From: Arcuatula senhousia | Lineage: Eukaryota > Mollusca > Bivalvia > Mytilida > Mytilidae | Direction: 5' to 3' | Assembly (NCBI GenBank): GCA_963971305.1 | Contig: OZ020304.1 | Coordinates: 36,380,502-36,444,501, forward strand | DNA length: 64,000 nucleotides | Shown: positions 1-12,849 of the stretch, piece after piece | How the letters are laid out: every line of letters begins with the position of its first letter | Numbering within the stretch: position 1 is the stretch's first letter | Notes under the pieces: model-generated | What the model was told of the DNA's origin: nothing | Database searches by the model: none | Seen by the model: only the letters and a program-made list of their open reading frames with translations | Made by a program: the position numbers and the translations under genes

Positions 1-408
1 AAACTGTCAAGAAAACAAACAGATAATTTTATCCGCTGAAAAACAAAGTTCGGGGATGAACTATGCAAACAGTAATTCATATACTGTCACTTGATTGTAA
101 TTTGTTATTAGTTACAAATAAAGATATTGTAATCAGTCTTCAACATGTTCAACATGGCAAGCAGAACTTACCCGTCCTGAGCACCTGAGTTCACTATTGT
201 TAGGACTTCTCATTTTTGATTGCTATTCAGTTGTTTTCATGTTGTCTGTTTCTTAATTGGTGCTTGTGTTTTCTGATTTTGTCTTTGTCCTTTTATACTA
301 TCGATATTTGAATGCCCCATTGGTACCTCTCTGCTTCTCGCTTCCTTCTTTAATGTTTAGTGCAGTTTTGCAGATTTGAAAGATTTTATCAGACCATATA
401 TTTTACAG
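1..408 (+). other. Intron of the left-edge gene, with a dispersed repeat copy
   Basis: No coding sequence is visible. From about 180 to 350 lies one of three copies of a dispersed repeat whose 3' end reads TTTGAATGCCCCATTGGTACC. The other copies end near 37030 and 48120. A pyrimidine-containing tract and TTTTACAG at 401-408 form the splice acceptor of the exon that follows. Confidence 0.5.
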
Positions 409-2177
409 AAACCAGGCATGGTAGAGAGATTAAAGCCAGAACAACACTGGCTAGAAAAGGAGAGGAGGAAAAAATCCCCCAACTAGATCAGTGTATAATG
501 ACTAAGTAAGTTTAACATTATTTGTCATAAGATATATATTTTTTTATAAAAACAAAATATGTATTTATACCCCTTGTAAACAAAGTATGGTGGCGCAGGT
601 ATTAAGGAATCACCCTGTCTGTCTGTCTGTCCACCTGTCCACATACAACATAAGCCCAACCCCTAATAAACCACTTGATGGATTTTGATGAAAATTAACA
701 TGAAGGAAGTACATCATATGAAAATGTGCATGGAGAAATTTTATCAATTATATCAATAGGAAACTCCTTCTAAACCCCTTTATGGAATTTGATAAAAACT
801 TTACATGAAGGAAGTACATTATATGGAGATGTACATGAAGAAATTGCTCTCCAATATAATTCAAAGGAGATAATTTGACTATTTTCTTAGGCAAAAAAGA
901 GTAAAATATCATACTTATGACAAAGCTGGAGATTTTTATTTTTATGCCCCACCTACAAAAGTAGAGGGACATATAGTGTTTGGGGATATTTGTCCGTTCG
1001 TCCGTACATCCGTCCGTATGCATGAATGACTTTGGTAAAGTTCTTGGTTAAGGTTCATAACTTGGATACTAGATATTTGGGGTCAATGATATTTCACCAC
1101 TAGATGTGTCTTAGGTAACAGGACACCATCCACTAGAAATTAGGTCCTATATTTTACGCATGAACAACTTTGGTTAAGTTCTTTGTTATGGTCCATAACT
1201 TGGATACTAGATTTTGGGGGTCAATGATATTTCAGCACTTAGATGTGTCTTGGGTAAGTCAGGACACCACCCACTAGAAATTAGGTCACTGCAACCTATA
1301 TTGTACAGTTAAACAACATAGGTTAAGGCCCATATCACAGGTAATACATGTTGGGGGTAAGTGATATTTCAAGAACAGGAGGGCCATCCTGTTGCTCATA
1401 GACACATTTTGTAGTTTTGCAATATCTCTTACCATTTTTGAGAAAATTGGGGTCAAAAGGGGCCATGATATGATTTTATGAACGACCTTAAGAAGCTCCC
1501 TCTTCCATTTAGAATTTGTGGCCCCAACCTTTTCAGAAAAATGGACAAACAATGGATGTTTTGTCAAAACTGCTGTGGTTTTTTTTTCATCCATTTTTGA
1601 TCTTTTTTATTTAATATTATTCCTCAATAAATTTTATCTGCCATTTATGTATCAACAGTTTTGATTAACCTTCCACTGTAATCTGCTACAGGGGCTCAAA
1701 ACTGGTCACATTGTCGTAAAAATCAACAATTTGCAGTCAATTTTCAAATTCTTTTTTTTTTCAGTTGAATCCTTGCCTGTGTTTTTTTAAAACTGATTTG
1801 CAATATATCTTACTGCCTTTGAGAAAATTTGGGTCAGGGGACGGAAAAAGTCAATTATAAGAGTTTGCCTTAGTTTTTATAAACATGTCAAATATGCATT
1901 AAACACCCACCACAGAATGCATGTGTCAAAAAAGCTTTTTGAGTCCACCATGTGCTCCATGTGTCCAAAACATTTGAGTATCCATATTTTGCCTCCAAGG
2001 TACAGGGTTCAACATGTTGGGATTGTATCATGCTGTACTACATATCTTTTATATCACTAGTTGAAAGATGTTATTGCACTGTAGATGTGATAAGTCATAA
2101 CCTAATTTTCTTTTTTTATGTTTATTAGATGGTTTGGTGCTGCAGTCAACTGGAATGGAACACCTTATTTCTACTGA
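409..2177 (+). CDS. Last two coding exons of an unidentified gene (5' part outside the window)
   Basis: Exon 409-505 follows TTTTACAG and is followed by a GTAAGT donor at 506. Exon 2129-2177 follows TTTATTAG and ends with TGA at 2175-2177. The phases fit: the first exon ends with two bases of a codon (AA) that the A at 2129 completes. The visible C-terminus has about 48 residues. It is basic and charged in the first exon (RHGREIKARTTLARKGEEEK) and aromatic in the last (WFGAAVNWNGTPYFY, then stop). I do not recognise the family. The splice sites, matched phase and non-repetitive composition argue for a real gene. If the splice were not used, the first exon would read AAG TAA and stop at once. 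The 1.6 kb intron carries repeats. Confidence 0.6.
506..2128 (+). repeat. Intron filled with dispersed repeats
   Basis: Four blocks are visible. At 585-850 an approximately 112-bp unit (ACATGAAGGAAGTACAT core) occurs twice, after GTCTGTCTGTCTGTCC. At 943-1380 a 'TATGCCCC...GTAGAGGGACATATAGTG' repeat starts and contains about 2.5 tandem units of about 130 bp (ACTTGGATACTAGAT cores). At 1385-1620 and 1690-2045 are two parts of a family recognised by GCAATATCTCTTAC and by CACAGAATGCATGTGTCAAA, also present near 15.5-16.6 kb and 39.5-39.9 kb. No transposase is visible. Confidence 0.6.
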
Positions 2178-4100
2178 TAACTACAACATCTGGATCTTTC
2201 TAGTTCACAGTCCAATCTATTACATTGGTATAATACTAAAGGTTTCTGCTAACAATTTATTTTAGAACAGTTATGTAATGTATGTTCTACAATAGAATTG
2301 TGACAAAGGATTTTTGGAGGTGGATTTCTTAGTGTATGTAATTTTTTTTATAGTTCCCTATTTTCTCACAGTAACACTCATTACTGGATAGTATCAATTA
2401 CTTTTTGGCTACTTAAAACTTTATGAAATCTTGAGTTTTGTAAACCCTATAAAGTGGCAAGATATTATCTTCTACATTACCACCATTTTAGATACAGTTG
2501 ATCTGTCTTTACTGTGAGGCCATGTGAAAATAATCAGTAGCTTCAATGGATTTTTGTATTTTTATCAGCAGGTCAATAAATATAAAATAAAGGTCTAGTT
2601 TTATTTTGATATTTTTTGATTTTTCAATCATTTCTGACAACCCTGAATTTTCCTGATCAAAGAAAGATAACTCCATACAAATTTTCATATGAATTTTATT
2701 AATTTACTAAATATTTTGCCCCCTTTTTCTAGAGAATTCAAAAAAAGTTTCTATTGCAAGATTTGTAATTCAAATGAATCATTAAGTGTTTGGTAATAAC
2801 TTATTTACCTGCTAGTGACATACTTTATCCCACACACAATTTGTCTAATATCTAGATATAGAAATTTTTAAGTTGCATTTGCATTGAAAGAAAATTTGGT
2901 TCATTTTCTTGTAAACTTTAAAAAGTCAAAAGATTTTAATTGGATCAGCGATATAATATTCCTTGGAAAATTTGCGATGCATTGATGTAAAATAAAGGAT
3001 ATGTCACGGATTTCCTTTTTAAGGTGCGGACTCGTGAACATTGCCTATACGTGAAAAATGCAATAGAATCTAACTAAAATTGATGTTGAGTTTCATGACG
3101 TTGAGCAGGATTTTTCAGTGTACAGGTAAATTTTATCGGTAACATAGTTTTTAACATAAAGTCCCACCTTAAGTAAATCGGTCATATTCATTAGAGCCAA
3201 AAGCTGAAAAATTGCTATTCTTTGTAATTTTCCTTGAAAGAAAATTTTTAAACTTTGAACATGAAAGTAAATACAACAGAAGAATAAATTGGCAATTTGA
3301 AATGAACTCAGACTAATTTTAACTTTTAATTCATATAAAATTATCATTATTTCATACATGAATTTGTAATATATATTTTTGCTCTTTTCATATTTTGATT
3401 TTGCATTTTCTGGCTTTTTTTACATTTAACAATTGTTTAAGATCATGTAAACTACTTATTGACAAACTTATTGGATCAGATATTTGTATGTGAAATTATT
3501 TTATTATACAGCTTTTAATGAGAATAAAAAGACATTATCTTTTTCTTTGATTTAAAAACATTATTTTTAACTTAGTTTTTATAAGCTTAAAATGATTTTG
3601 GACAATTGAAGACTATAAATTTGTCATGAAATATGCTGCAAAGCCACATATAGGAGTCACTTTGGCATTACATGTATCTATCATATTGCAGTGTCACATA
3701 ATTTAATTCTGTCACAGTTTTCAAGTTTTTACATAGATTTTTAAGAGTGACTTGACATTGTATTTATTAGCTTATTTTTTTACCAAGTGTGCATGACAAT
3801 GAATTTCAGACATGAATAAAGAAAATTGTTACTGTAAAACAGTATAAATAATCAAAGTTTCCATTAAAGGCAATAGCTGGGAGGACAAAATCTTGAAAGA
3901 GTCTTATTAAGAATGTACAAGCTTTTATGCAGGCATAATTAGTTTGTTGACAAATTTGTTAGGTGTCTTTATTATAGTTATATTCAGTGTTTTACAATTT
4001 TGTTATTTTTTTGTATTAAGATTGTTTGAATGTAATTTTATTGTTGACACAAAATAAATTGTTTGAAATTTTTAGGTCATGTATTTACATACCGGGTAGT
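2178..4100 (+). other. Probable 3' UTR and downstream AT-rich sequence
   Basis: This AT-rich stretch is not obviously repetitive and has no plausible ORF. AATAAA hexamers on the plus strand at 2575-2580 and 2586-2591 are the first candidates for the poly(A) signal of the upstream gene. A later one lies at 4053-4058. Which is used cannot be told from sequence alone. Confidence 0.4.
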
Positions 4101-4302
4101 AAAAATTAACTCAAGAAATCACCGGTTTGATTACCTCACAACCCATCATTTTGTCTCTACCCATCAAAAATTCCATCCTTGGTTAACTTTTTCAAAGGTT
4201 TTTTCCTATGAGACCATTAGTCAAAATGTCGCCAATTTTGGAAATAATTGTACACAAGTTATGTCTCCCCTTCACCGAAGGGAGATATATTGTTTTACCA
4301 TG

Positions 4303-4374
4303 AGTTCTTCATCTTCTTCTTCTTCTTCTTCTTCTTCTTCTTCTTTTTTTCTTCTTCTTCTTCTTCTTCTTCTC
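4303..4374 (+). repeat. (TTC)n microsatellite
   Basis: About 70 bp of CTT/TTC triplets with a T-rich interruption near 4345. It lies just inside the left end of the 'TCTCCCC' repeat. It produces artificial poly-Ser/poly-Arg reading frames that should not be read as genes. Confidence 0.9.
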
Positions 4375-4598
4375 AGCAAAGCCTTGTCCAGCCATAACTT
4401 TTTTGTCTTTTGACCTAGGTCTTAGATATTTGTTATGTGGGTAGGTCACTACAAGACAATGTGTTGCGTACCAACATGGTTGACCTTTGATCTTGGCCTT
4501 TGACCTCAAGGTCATTTTTGATGAGATTTTGGACCATAGTCTTGTCCGGGCCATAACTTTTTTGTCTTTTGACATAGGCCTTAGATATTTGGTATGTA

Positions 4599-5301
4599 CC
4601 GTATAGGGGGTTATTTTAGCGGGTGTAAAATTTGGTGGTTTGTCGCTCAAATGTATGGCAAAAATTTTGGTGGTTTTTATTTTGGCGGTTTTTATTTTGG
4701 CGGATGGGCAAAACCATAGAAAAAAAAAATTGGCGGTCTTGCAATCCCAAATAACCTCTGTTCGTGTATTATTTTTTAGTAAAATTAAGTATTATTTTCA
4801 ATTATAATTCATAAGTTTGAATACATGTAAAATAACTGTGCACACCAATTCAGTAATTATGGCAGATTTATTTACTGTGTGCCTTGTTTATTGTACTAAT
4901 CCCTGTGTTTAATTAACGTTTTCAATGACAGTTGAACAAGTTGTCAATTTGACAATTAGATCACAATCAGGCCTTTGATCTTTAATCAGGTGAAGTGATT
5001 AGTCAAAATAATTTAGATAATTTGCAGTTTTAATCAAATAATTTCAAACAGATTTACATATGAGTAAAATGTTCACAAGAAACATTCTGCGCAAAGTTTT
5101 ATACAGATTCGCCATAGGACATTAATTATTTAATTAACTATTACTATTAATTTACAAAATGTTATTGATTAAATATACAATACCAATCGTCTACATTACT
5201 TCTTTAATTATGAAATTTTAGCGGTTTTTATTTTGGCGATTTCAGTCCGACCGCTAAAATACGCCAAAATTTGCACCCCGCTAAAATAACCCGCTATACG
5301 G
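4599..5301. mobile_element. MITE with about 36-bp terminal inverted repeats and TA duplication
   Basis: The left end CCGTATAGGGGGTTATTTTA is matched in inverted orientation by the right end, which finishes TAACCCGCTATACGG at 5301. The inverted repeats are about 36 bp with a few mismatches. Both ends are flanked by TA (4597-4598 and 5302-5303). The insertion splits a tandem unit of the surrounding repeat: TTGGTATG is left of it and GTTAGGTAACGACAAGG right of it. A TA duplication is typical of Tc1/mariner-type transposition (known for that superfamily). The 703-bp body is AT-rich and non-coding, so it must be mobilised in trans. Confidence 0.75.
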
Positions 5302-5418
5302 TAGTTAGGTAACGACAAGGCGATGTGTCACGTACCAACATGGTTGACCTTCACCATTGACATCAAGGTCACTTATGATGATACTTAGGACATTAGTCTT
5401 GTGTGGACCATAACTTTT

Positions 5419-6137
5419 TAGCTCACCTGACCTGAAGGGTCATGTGAGCTATTGTCATCACTTGGCGTCTGTCGTCCGTCCGTAAACTTTTTAAAACGTT
5501 AACTCCTCCTCTGACACCATAAGTTCAATTGCAACCAAACTTGGTATGGTTGTTCATTAGCATTCGTTGCTTAGAACCGATGTGGGAATTTTTGATTCGT
5601 CGTTAAACATGGCCGCCATGGCTAAAAATAGAACATAGGGGTAAAATGCAGATTTTTGCAAAAAACTCAAAAACGACTACAGATATCAAAATTCTGGCAA
5701 GTATAAAACTGATCAGCACCTCAAGATCTACCTACCCTGAAATTTTGAAGAAAATCCAACAACCCATGTAGGAGTTATTGCCCTTTTTGTGGATTTTTTG
5801 CAAATTTTGCACTTGTTTAGCTCAATATCTTGAAAACTATACAAGATATTTAAATTGCAATGTGTTAAGCACATCAAGGTCTACAAAATATGTAATAGGG
5901 TCAACGTTGTAGGACCTTTCCTTTGAGGAGTTATTGCCTTTAGAACGTTCAAATTGAGCATTTAAATTTAGATTTCGATTGAGAACAAAAGTGATCAGCA
6001 CCTTAAGATCCACCATATTGTCAGATGACCCCCTTATTAATCATATGACCCTTTCAACGTCAAATAGATTTCGCCTAATAACCTTTACTTCAGGCACATA
6101 TGTCAGGTGAGCGATTCAGTCTCCTGGGAGCCTCTTA
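5419..6137 (+). mobile_element. Helitron-like non-autonomous repeat, copy 1
   Basis: It starts with TTAGCTCACCTGACC followed by an inverted GGTCATGTGAGCT and GTCTGTCGTCCGTCCG. It ends with GTGAGCGATTCAG and the short palindrome TCTCCTGGGAGCCTCTT. The body holds monomers recognised by AACATGGCCGCCATGGCTAAAAATAGAACATAGG and GTTGTAGGACC. The terminal hairpin followed by CTTG/CTAG-like bases resembles a Helitron 3' end, but no Rep/helicase is encoded and the class is inferred. Confidence 0.55.
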
Positions 6138-6289
6138 ATTGTCTTTTGACATAGGCCTTAGTTATTTGGTTTGTAGTTCGGTCACTACAAGGCGATATGT
6201 CGAGTACCAACATAGTTGACCTTGACCTTTGAACTCAAGGTCGTTTATAATGATATTTAGGACTATAGTCTTGTGTTGGCCATTACTTT

Positions 6290-8085
6290 TGAGCTCACCT
6301 GGACCTGAAGGTCCATGTGAGCTATTGTCTTCGCTTGGCGTCCGTCGGCAGTCTGTCTGTTCAACTTTTCAAAAATCTTCTCTTAAACTGCCAGATCAAA
6401 TTGAATTAAACTTGGTATGATTGTTATTTAGGGTGTCTTCTACAAAATTGCCGTTGGGATGTTTGATTCGGTGAAAAACATGGCCGCCATTGCTAAAAAT
6501 AGAACATAGGGGGAAATTGCAGTTTTTCCCAAATTACTCGAAAACGGTCACAGATATCAAAATTCTGGCGGAAGTGAAAGTGATCATCACCTCAAGATCT
6601 ACATGCCCTGAAATTTTCAAGAATATCCGAAAACCGATGTAGGAGTTATTGCCCTTCTTCTGAATTTTTTCCAAATTTTGCACTTAACTTGGTGTGGTAG
6701 TTCTTTGAGGTATGGTTTACAAAACTGTCTTTTGGATTTTTGATTCATCGAAAAACATGGCCACCATGGCTAAAAATAGAACATAGGGTGAAATAGCAGT
6801 TTTTTGCAAATAACTCAAAAATGGTAACAGATATCAAAATTGTGGCAAGGGTAAAAGTGATCAGCAAGATCTACAAATGATATAATGGGGTCAAAGTCCT
6901 AGGACCATTCCTTATAGGAGTTTTTCCCCTTAGACTGTCAAAATTGACCATTTTCAGTGTTTTTCATCCTATTTTCAAACGTTAACTTCTCTAACACCAT
7001 AAGTCTCACAATTACTAAACTTGGTGTGGTAGTTCTTTGAGGTATGGTTTACAAAACTGTCGTTTAGATTTTGAAAAGTCTCTATAGGGTCGAAGTTGTC
7101 AGATGTCCCGTTATAGGGGTTACAGCCCCTAAAATAACGTTTTTTCATGTTTTTGACCTAAAGAATGAAAACTATAGCAGATAGAGAAAAGCTGTTGCTG
7201 GCTTAAACGTTCAGTTCATTTAGCTCTACAAAAGTCTTCAAGGAACGAGGTTGTCAGATGACCCCTGATAGGGGTTACAGCCCCTTATAGGTAAAAATAG
7301 CGTTTTTTCATGTTTTTGCCCTATAGTATGAAAACTATTGCAGATAAAGAAAAGCTGTTGCTTGCTTAAATGTTCAGCTTATTAAGCTCTACAAAAGTCT
7401 CCATATTGTCAAGTTGTCAGATGACTCCGTATAGGGTTACAGCCCCTAAAATAACATTTTTTCATGTTTTTGCCTTATAAAATGAAAACTATAGCAGATA
7501 GACAGAAGGTGTTGCTTGCTTAAATGTTCAGCTTATTTACCTCTACAAAAGTCTCTATACGGTCGAAGTTGTCAGATGTCCTGTTATAGGGGTTACAGCC
7601 CCTAAAATAACGTTTTCATGTTTTTGGCCTATGGAATGAAAACTATAGCAGATAAAGAAAAGCTGTTGCTGGCATTAGTGTTCAGTTCATTTAGCTCTCA
7701 AAAGTCTTCATAGGACCGAAGTTGTCAGATGACCCCTTATAGGGGTTACAGCCCCTTAAAGGTGAAAAATAGTGTTTTTTGCTTATAGGATGAAAACTAT
7801 TACAGATAGAGAAAAAGCTGCTGCTTGCTTAACCATTCAGCTCATTTAGCTCTACAAAAGTTTTCATAGGGTGGAAGTTGTCAGAACCCCTTATAGGGGT
7901 AATGGCCCATAAAATAACGTTTTTTCCATAATTTGGGCCTATACGGCTTCAGAATGAAAACTATAGTAGATAGAGAAAAGCTGTTACTTGCTTAAATGTT
8001 CAGCTCATTTAGCTCTGCAAAAGTCTTTATAGGGTTAACATCAAGACCAGGTGAGCGATTCAGGCTCCTGGAGCCTCTTGTTTGT
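6290..8085 (+). mobile_element. Helitron-like non-autonomous repeat, copy 2, with a tandem array
   Basis: The left end GAGCTCACCTGGACC with inverted GGTCCATGTGAGCT is at about 6290. The right end GGTGAGCGATTCAGGCTCCTGGAGCCTCTTG is at about 8050-8082. From about 7130 it carries tandem units of about 155-165 bp (AATGAAAACTATAGCAGATA, then AAAGCTGTTGCTTGCTTAAA, GTTGTCAGATGACCCCTTAT, AGGGGTTACAGCCCC). The same monomers occur in the copies at 46593 and 8872. Confidence 0.6.
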
Positions 8086-8530
8086 CTTTTAACATAGGCC
8101 TTAGATATTTGGTATGTAATTAGGTCACGACAAGGCAATGTGTCGCGTACCAACATGGTTGACCTTGACCTTTGACCTCAAGGTCATTTATGATGATATT
8201 TAAGACTTTAGTCTTGTGTGGGTCATAATTTTTATGTCCTTTGACATAGGCCTTAGGTATTTGGTACGAAGGTAAGTCACGACAGAACGATGTGTCGGGT
8301 ACCAACATTGTTGACGTTGACCTTTGACCACAAGGTCATTTGTGATATATAGTCTTGTGTGGGCCTTATTTTTTTTTGTCTTTTGACATAGACCTTAGAT
8401 ATTTAGTATGCAGGAAAGTCACTGCAAGAAAATGTGTCCACAGTAAATGATTGACCTTGACCTTTGACCTTATACCTTTGGTTATCACGTAAAATACACA
8501 AACCGAAGGGGAGGCACCAGTTTTAGTTAC

Positions 8531-8871
8531 CTAAAACAATTCTAGGTTTAGTTGGAAAATTGATTGCTTGGACTTACTATTTATTAGAAAAAAAAATTCT
8601 GTCACGCATAAAATGATTATGATCCTTTCAAGGTCAAATATATTATTATTCCTCTAGCTGTAGTTTGAATGCAAATATTTAAAAGAAATATGGTTAGACC
8701 TGAGTTTGCATTGCTTATTGTAGTTAAGTTGTTGTTGGTGGTTTTTGTGTGTGTATGTTGTCTTCATTTAATCAAATTGTCAGACGACCCCTTTAAAATT
8801 GACCAAAAACTTTTTGAAACACTTTAAGGATGATCGTAAGGATGATTTCAAGGCTAATTTCTTAGGGTTCA
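8531..8871 (+). other. No recognisable feature
   Basis: Unremarkable AT-rich sequence between two repeats. A short TTGTCAGACGACCCC piece near 8777 resembles the Helitron-like monomer. I see no ORF or RNA gene. Confidence 0.4.
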
Positions 8872-9259
8872 AAGGCCATGTGAGCTTATGCCACCATCAT
8901 GCGTCCGTCGTCGTCTGTCGTCCGTTAACAATTTCAAAAAATCTTCTCTGAAATCACTGAACCAATTTAATTGAAACTTTGCAGGAATGATATATGACAT
9001 GTTGGCAACAAACAATCCTCATGTTAAAATGATTCGATAAAAAACATGGCTGTTGTTACTAAAAATAGAACATAAGGTAAAATCACTTAAAATGGTTTAT
9101 AACTCAGCAACCATAACAGATGGAAAAAAATCCGAAGGATCTTAGGCTCTTCAGAATCAAAAGCTCTACTAAAGTCACCATTGGGTCGAAGTTGTCAGAT
9201 GACCCTTGATAGGGGTTACATGTGTATACAGACCCTCTAAAATTCAAACTAACCATTTT

Positions 9260-9645
9260 TGCGCTCATCGTGCGCTCATCGTGCATTCATCGTGCGCTCA
9301 TCGTGCACTCATCGTGCGTTCATCGTGCGCTCATCGTGCGTTCATCGTGTGCTCATCGTGCACTCATCGTGCGCTCATCGTGCGTGTGAGTGGTTTAGCG
9401 TGTGAGCGGTTTAGCGTGTAGATGAACGTTTAATCGTGTAAATGAACGTTTCAATCGTGTAAATGAGCGATTCAATCGTGTGAGTGGTTTAGCGTGTGAA
9501 TGAATGTTTCAATCGTGTAAATGAACGTTCCAATCGTGTGAATGAGCGATTCAATCGTGTGAGTGGTTTACCGTGTAAATGAATGTTTCAATCGTGTAAA
9601 TGAACGTTTAATCTTGTAAATGAATGATTTAATATTGCGAATGTT
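9260..9645 (+). repeat. Left subterminal tandem array (TCATCGTGCG family)
   Basis: About ten units of 11-12 bp alternate GCGCTCATCGT, GCATTCATCGT and GCACTCATCGT. They are followed by longer degenerate units with AATCGTGTAAATGA and GAGTGGTTTAGCGTGTG. A short frame with repeated Ala-His-Arg is an artefact of the array. Confidence 0.85.
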
Positions 9646-12600
9646 CAAAGATAGCTACATGTATATACAATAGTATACATTGTCGTGATTGAAGTCTGTT
9701 CGTGTTATTTTTTCAAATATAGGTACATACGCATTATCGATAAGATTTATTTTTGACTATAAAAACATGTATGCAAGTCTCCGTAGAGTAAAGAACCTGT
9801 CTAAATAAATTAAACGAATAATTTAATAATTAAATAGATAAGAATGGGCATTGATTATATGTATGATGCTGCATATTAAGAAGAAAAAATATCAACAAAA
9901 ATATATAATGTTTAATAAATACTTTTGCTGTCATAGATATCATTTTCAGTAGCAAGATTTGAATATTAATAAATTTTACCTTGTTGAAACAAAGGTTATA
10001 ATGTATATCTCGGAAATGGTGAAGCTTGCCCTTTATAGAAGATGAGCCAAGGAGTCTGCTAAGGAAATTTTTTTTCGTAGGAGGTTTCCGTGGGGAAGGG
10101 GTTTAACTGTGTGCTTTGCTGTAACTGAATGATCCAAGCCCTATCCGTCTTCGCAAACTTCGGCGGGACAGTTAATGTAGCGACTGTAAGGAGCGAAATA
10201 GAACGACTGTATTATTCGGGTTAGCTTTGCTGTGGATTATCAAAAAAGGAACTTCGAGACTGGACTATACCTCAAAACTAGTTTAACCCCGCCACATTTT
10301 AAAGGTTTAAAATTGTTTTTCAAGCTTATGTTTTCATTCGTCGTCTTTATGTTATTTTGCAGGCAATTGTCAAAAAGCTCGGTTGAAAGAAAGTCTTTCT
10401 TTTAAAATATTGTTTCTGATATGTATGCCGATCTCTCAGTCTAGAATTAAAATAATGCATAACAGCGGCCCCTGCATGGTCACACTGAGTTCTGTTGGCA
10501 GTTTTCCGTCATTGACGTTTTATAAATACATGTACATATACATGTATAAATGTTTTGTCCCGTACTCTCGGTTTAGTGCACATCTTTTGTTGTCTTGAAT
10601 CATTTGAATCACGTAGCATTGTATACAGTGTTAAAATTTTTTTTTTATTTTTTTTTTTTTTTGGCTTCGAAACAACAACGCTTATTTATAAGACACAACA
10701 CAACACATAAAATTAGTACGAATTCCAGCAACACAATTACAGAATAATAGAAAAAAAAACTTTAGAAAAACGTAAATTACGCATCGAAAAAAATATTCAT
10801 TGTCATTTCATAGTGAAAATAATAGATTCAAATTTTAACGGGCATGATATTGCAAATACGTCTTTATAAATATTATTTTAATATAAATAAGTTTAACTAT
10901 TCGATTATGAGTAATGGGGAAATCGAGGAGAGCGGGGTATGAAAGCACATTAATATTATAATTATTTCTTTTAAAGAGCATTTGTACATGTAAAAAACTA
11001 TCTTGGGCATTCATTTTAAAAATTTAAAATTTAATCAAAAAATATATAATATTTAATTATAATATTTTGACTTAAAATGCACATGTAACTGTTGTTTTAT
11101 AACAGATTAAACATTACGGTATATGTATCATAATATTTTTCCATCAACTATCAATCTTCACGTATGCATAATTTGTCACAGCTGGTTGTTTGGACGCGGG
11201 CCAAAAGCGGCAGGCGGATGTTAATTAAGTAGGTCACAGCATGACACCCCAGGTATCGCGATCGACAGGTGTTAAAAGGTAGACTCTGAACATGTCAAAT
11301 AAACAAAAAGGTAATTCATAAGATAGGCAATATGCAAAATTTGAAGAAGACAAAATAATCTAAAGAAAAAAAAGAAAAAAATACTATGTCTTTTAATGTT
11401 CTATTAAAAGTTACGGAAACGTGACGTTTGGGAAAATAATTATTTATCTACTAATTAAAGAACACTTTTAGAAAGGGTCCATGGGTGTTCGCCCGTTTTG
11501 GTGTACATGTATGGCTAGGAATTTTTCTAGTGATTATCATAAACCATTCTTTGGGACGTGCCGTAAAAATACAACATAAATGTGGACAATTTGTAAAGAT
11601 TAGCACAACCCGTGTATGTTGCCTTTTTTTACGTCTACGTTTTTATTTTTCTTACCAGTTTTTCTTGACACGCAGCATCAGTCTAGTTAAATTTTCTTTA
11701 AAAAAACAAAGAAAAGGTCGAATCGTCTGTAATAGTAGTAAAATAAAGAAGGAATTTGTTCATGGCACACATTTGCCCCGCGTAAATCCCTAGACAAGAA
11801 GTAATGTTCAGTTGCACGGTCATGCTGAACCACCCTATTAAATCATTCTCATGAACGGAAAATACATGACGAAAACTTGCAAACTATTTTTAATAAAAAT
11901 GTTCATATCGACCCAGTCCCGAGACAAAAATAGTGGTGGTACAGGTCTGCAAGTCACTTAGAACATACATACAACTTATGATACTGAACCACCCTTCTTT
12001 CACATAAACATTTACAATGTTGAGAAAATCATGACGGCATCCATCCTACATTTGTCATGTTTTAGTCGTGGACGTGGACTCAAAAACCTGATTTGGGAGG
12101 AATCCATGACGATACTAGAAATACCAACGTACCGATAGACGGACAAACGGGCAGGAGTAGAACTTAATGCCCTTACATGTCATCGCAGGATCTAAATTAA
12201 CTTTTTTTTTCTTTTTATATCATATTTATAAAATTGTGTCCGTATGTATGCCATATACGGCAATAGTTGGTACGTATATTTATTAACGAACGACCACATG
12301 TCTCGGTATGCAATTTTCATCCATCCTCAAATATACTTCTTGTTTGTTGAGTATTTTACATTCAATTTTGTTCCTTCGTTCATCATATACTCCAACTCGC
12401 GTAACTCGGCTTCGTCCGATCTTATAATGCTCAAGTTTGAAATAGGCGTTATTTGAGTATGGGATGCGTTTTCTTGACCAATACGACGTTTAAGTTTTTG
12501 CTTCCAACTACTATATTATTTCATTCAATTTATGTCATGTTTTCGGGTAAAACGACGTACCCACGTTTCACATTAGCAAAACATTGGATACATGTAATCA

Positions 12601-12849
12601 TAAATTACACTTTAAAGGAAAAGCATAAGCACCATTCATTTATAGGTCGGTGCGTCTAAATACCTTATAGCTGGGCTACCTCAAACATGCACTAAGCCGT
12701 AAAAGATAATGTTCCACAGTGTATACCAAAGTTAGTAATACCATTCAAACTATTATAAATATCACAAGCCGAAAGTTTTGTAAAGATATTAAATCTTTTT
12801 TTATAGACAGTTTAAGAAAATCCTTTGATTTGCCGCTGTCAAATCTCGC

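Larger units (their letters stand above)
4262..8530 (+). repeat. Composite 'TCTCCCCTTC' repeat with internal tandem units, interrupted by three insertions
   Basis: The left end reads TCTCCCCTTCACCGAAGGGAGAT (about 4263) and the right end AACCGAAGGGGAGGCACC (about 8500-8518). Inside are tandem units of about 175-180 bp with the cores TTGACATAGGCCTTAGATATTTGG and CAACATGGTTGACCTTGACC, near 4395, 4560, 6140, 8080, 8225 and 8375. A TTC microsatellite follows the left end. One unit is split by a TA-flanked MITE (4599-5301). Two others are split by Helitron-like copies (5419-6137 and 6290-8085). The nested order makes the outer repeat the oldest. Confidence 0.6.

Noticed and set aside
4063..4650. 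Frames with poly-Ser or poly-Arg/Lys tails
   Set aside because: Produced by the TTC microsatellite inside a dispersed repeat; no splice or start support.
9260..9645. CRISPR-like array
   Set aside because: Units are contiguous without unique spacers, in a eukaryotic transposon.
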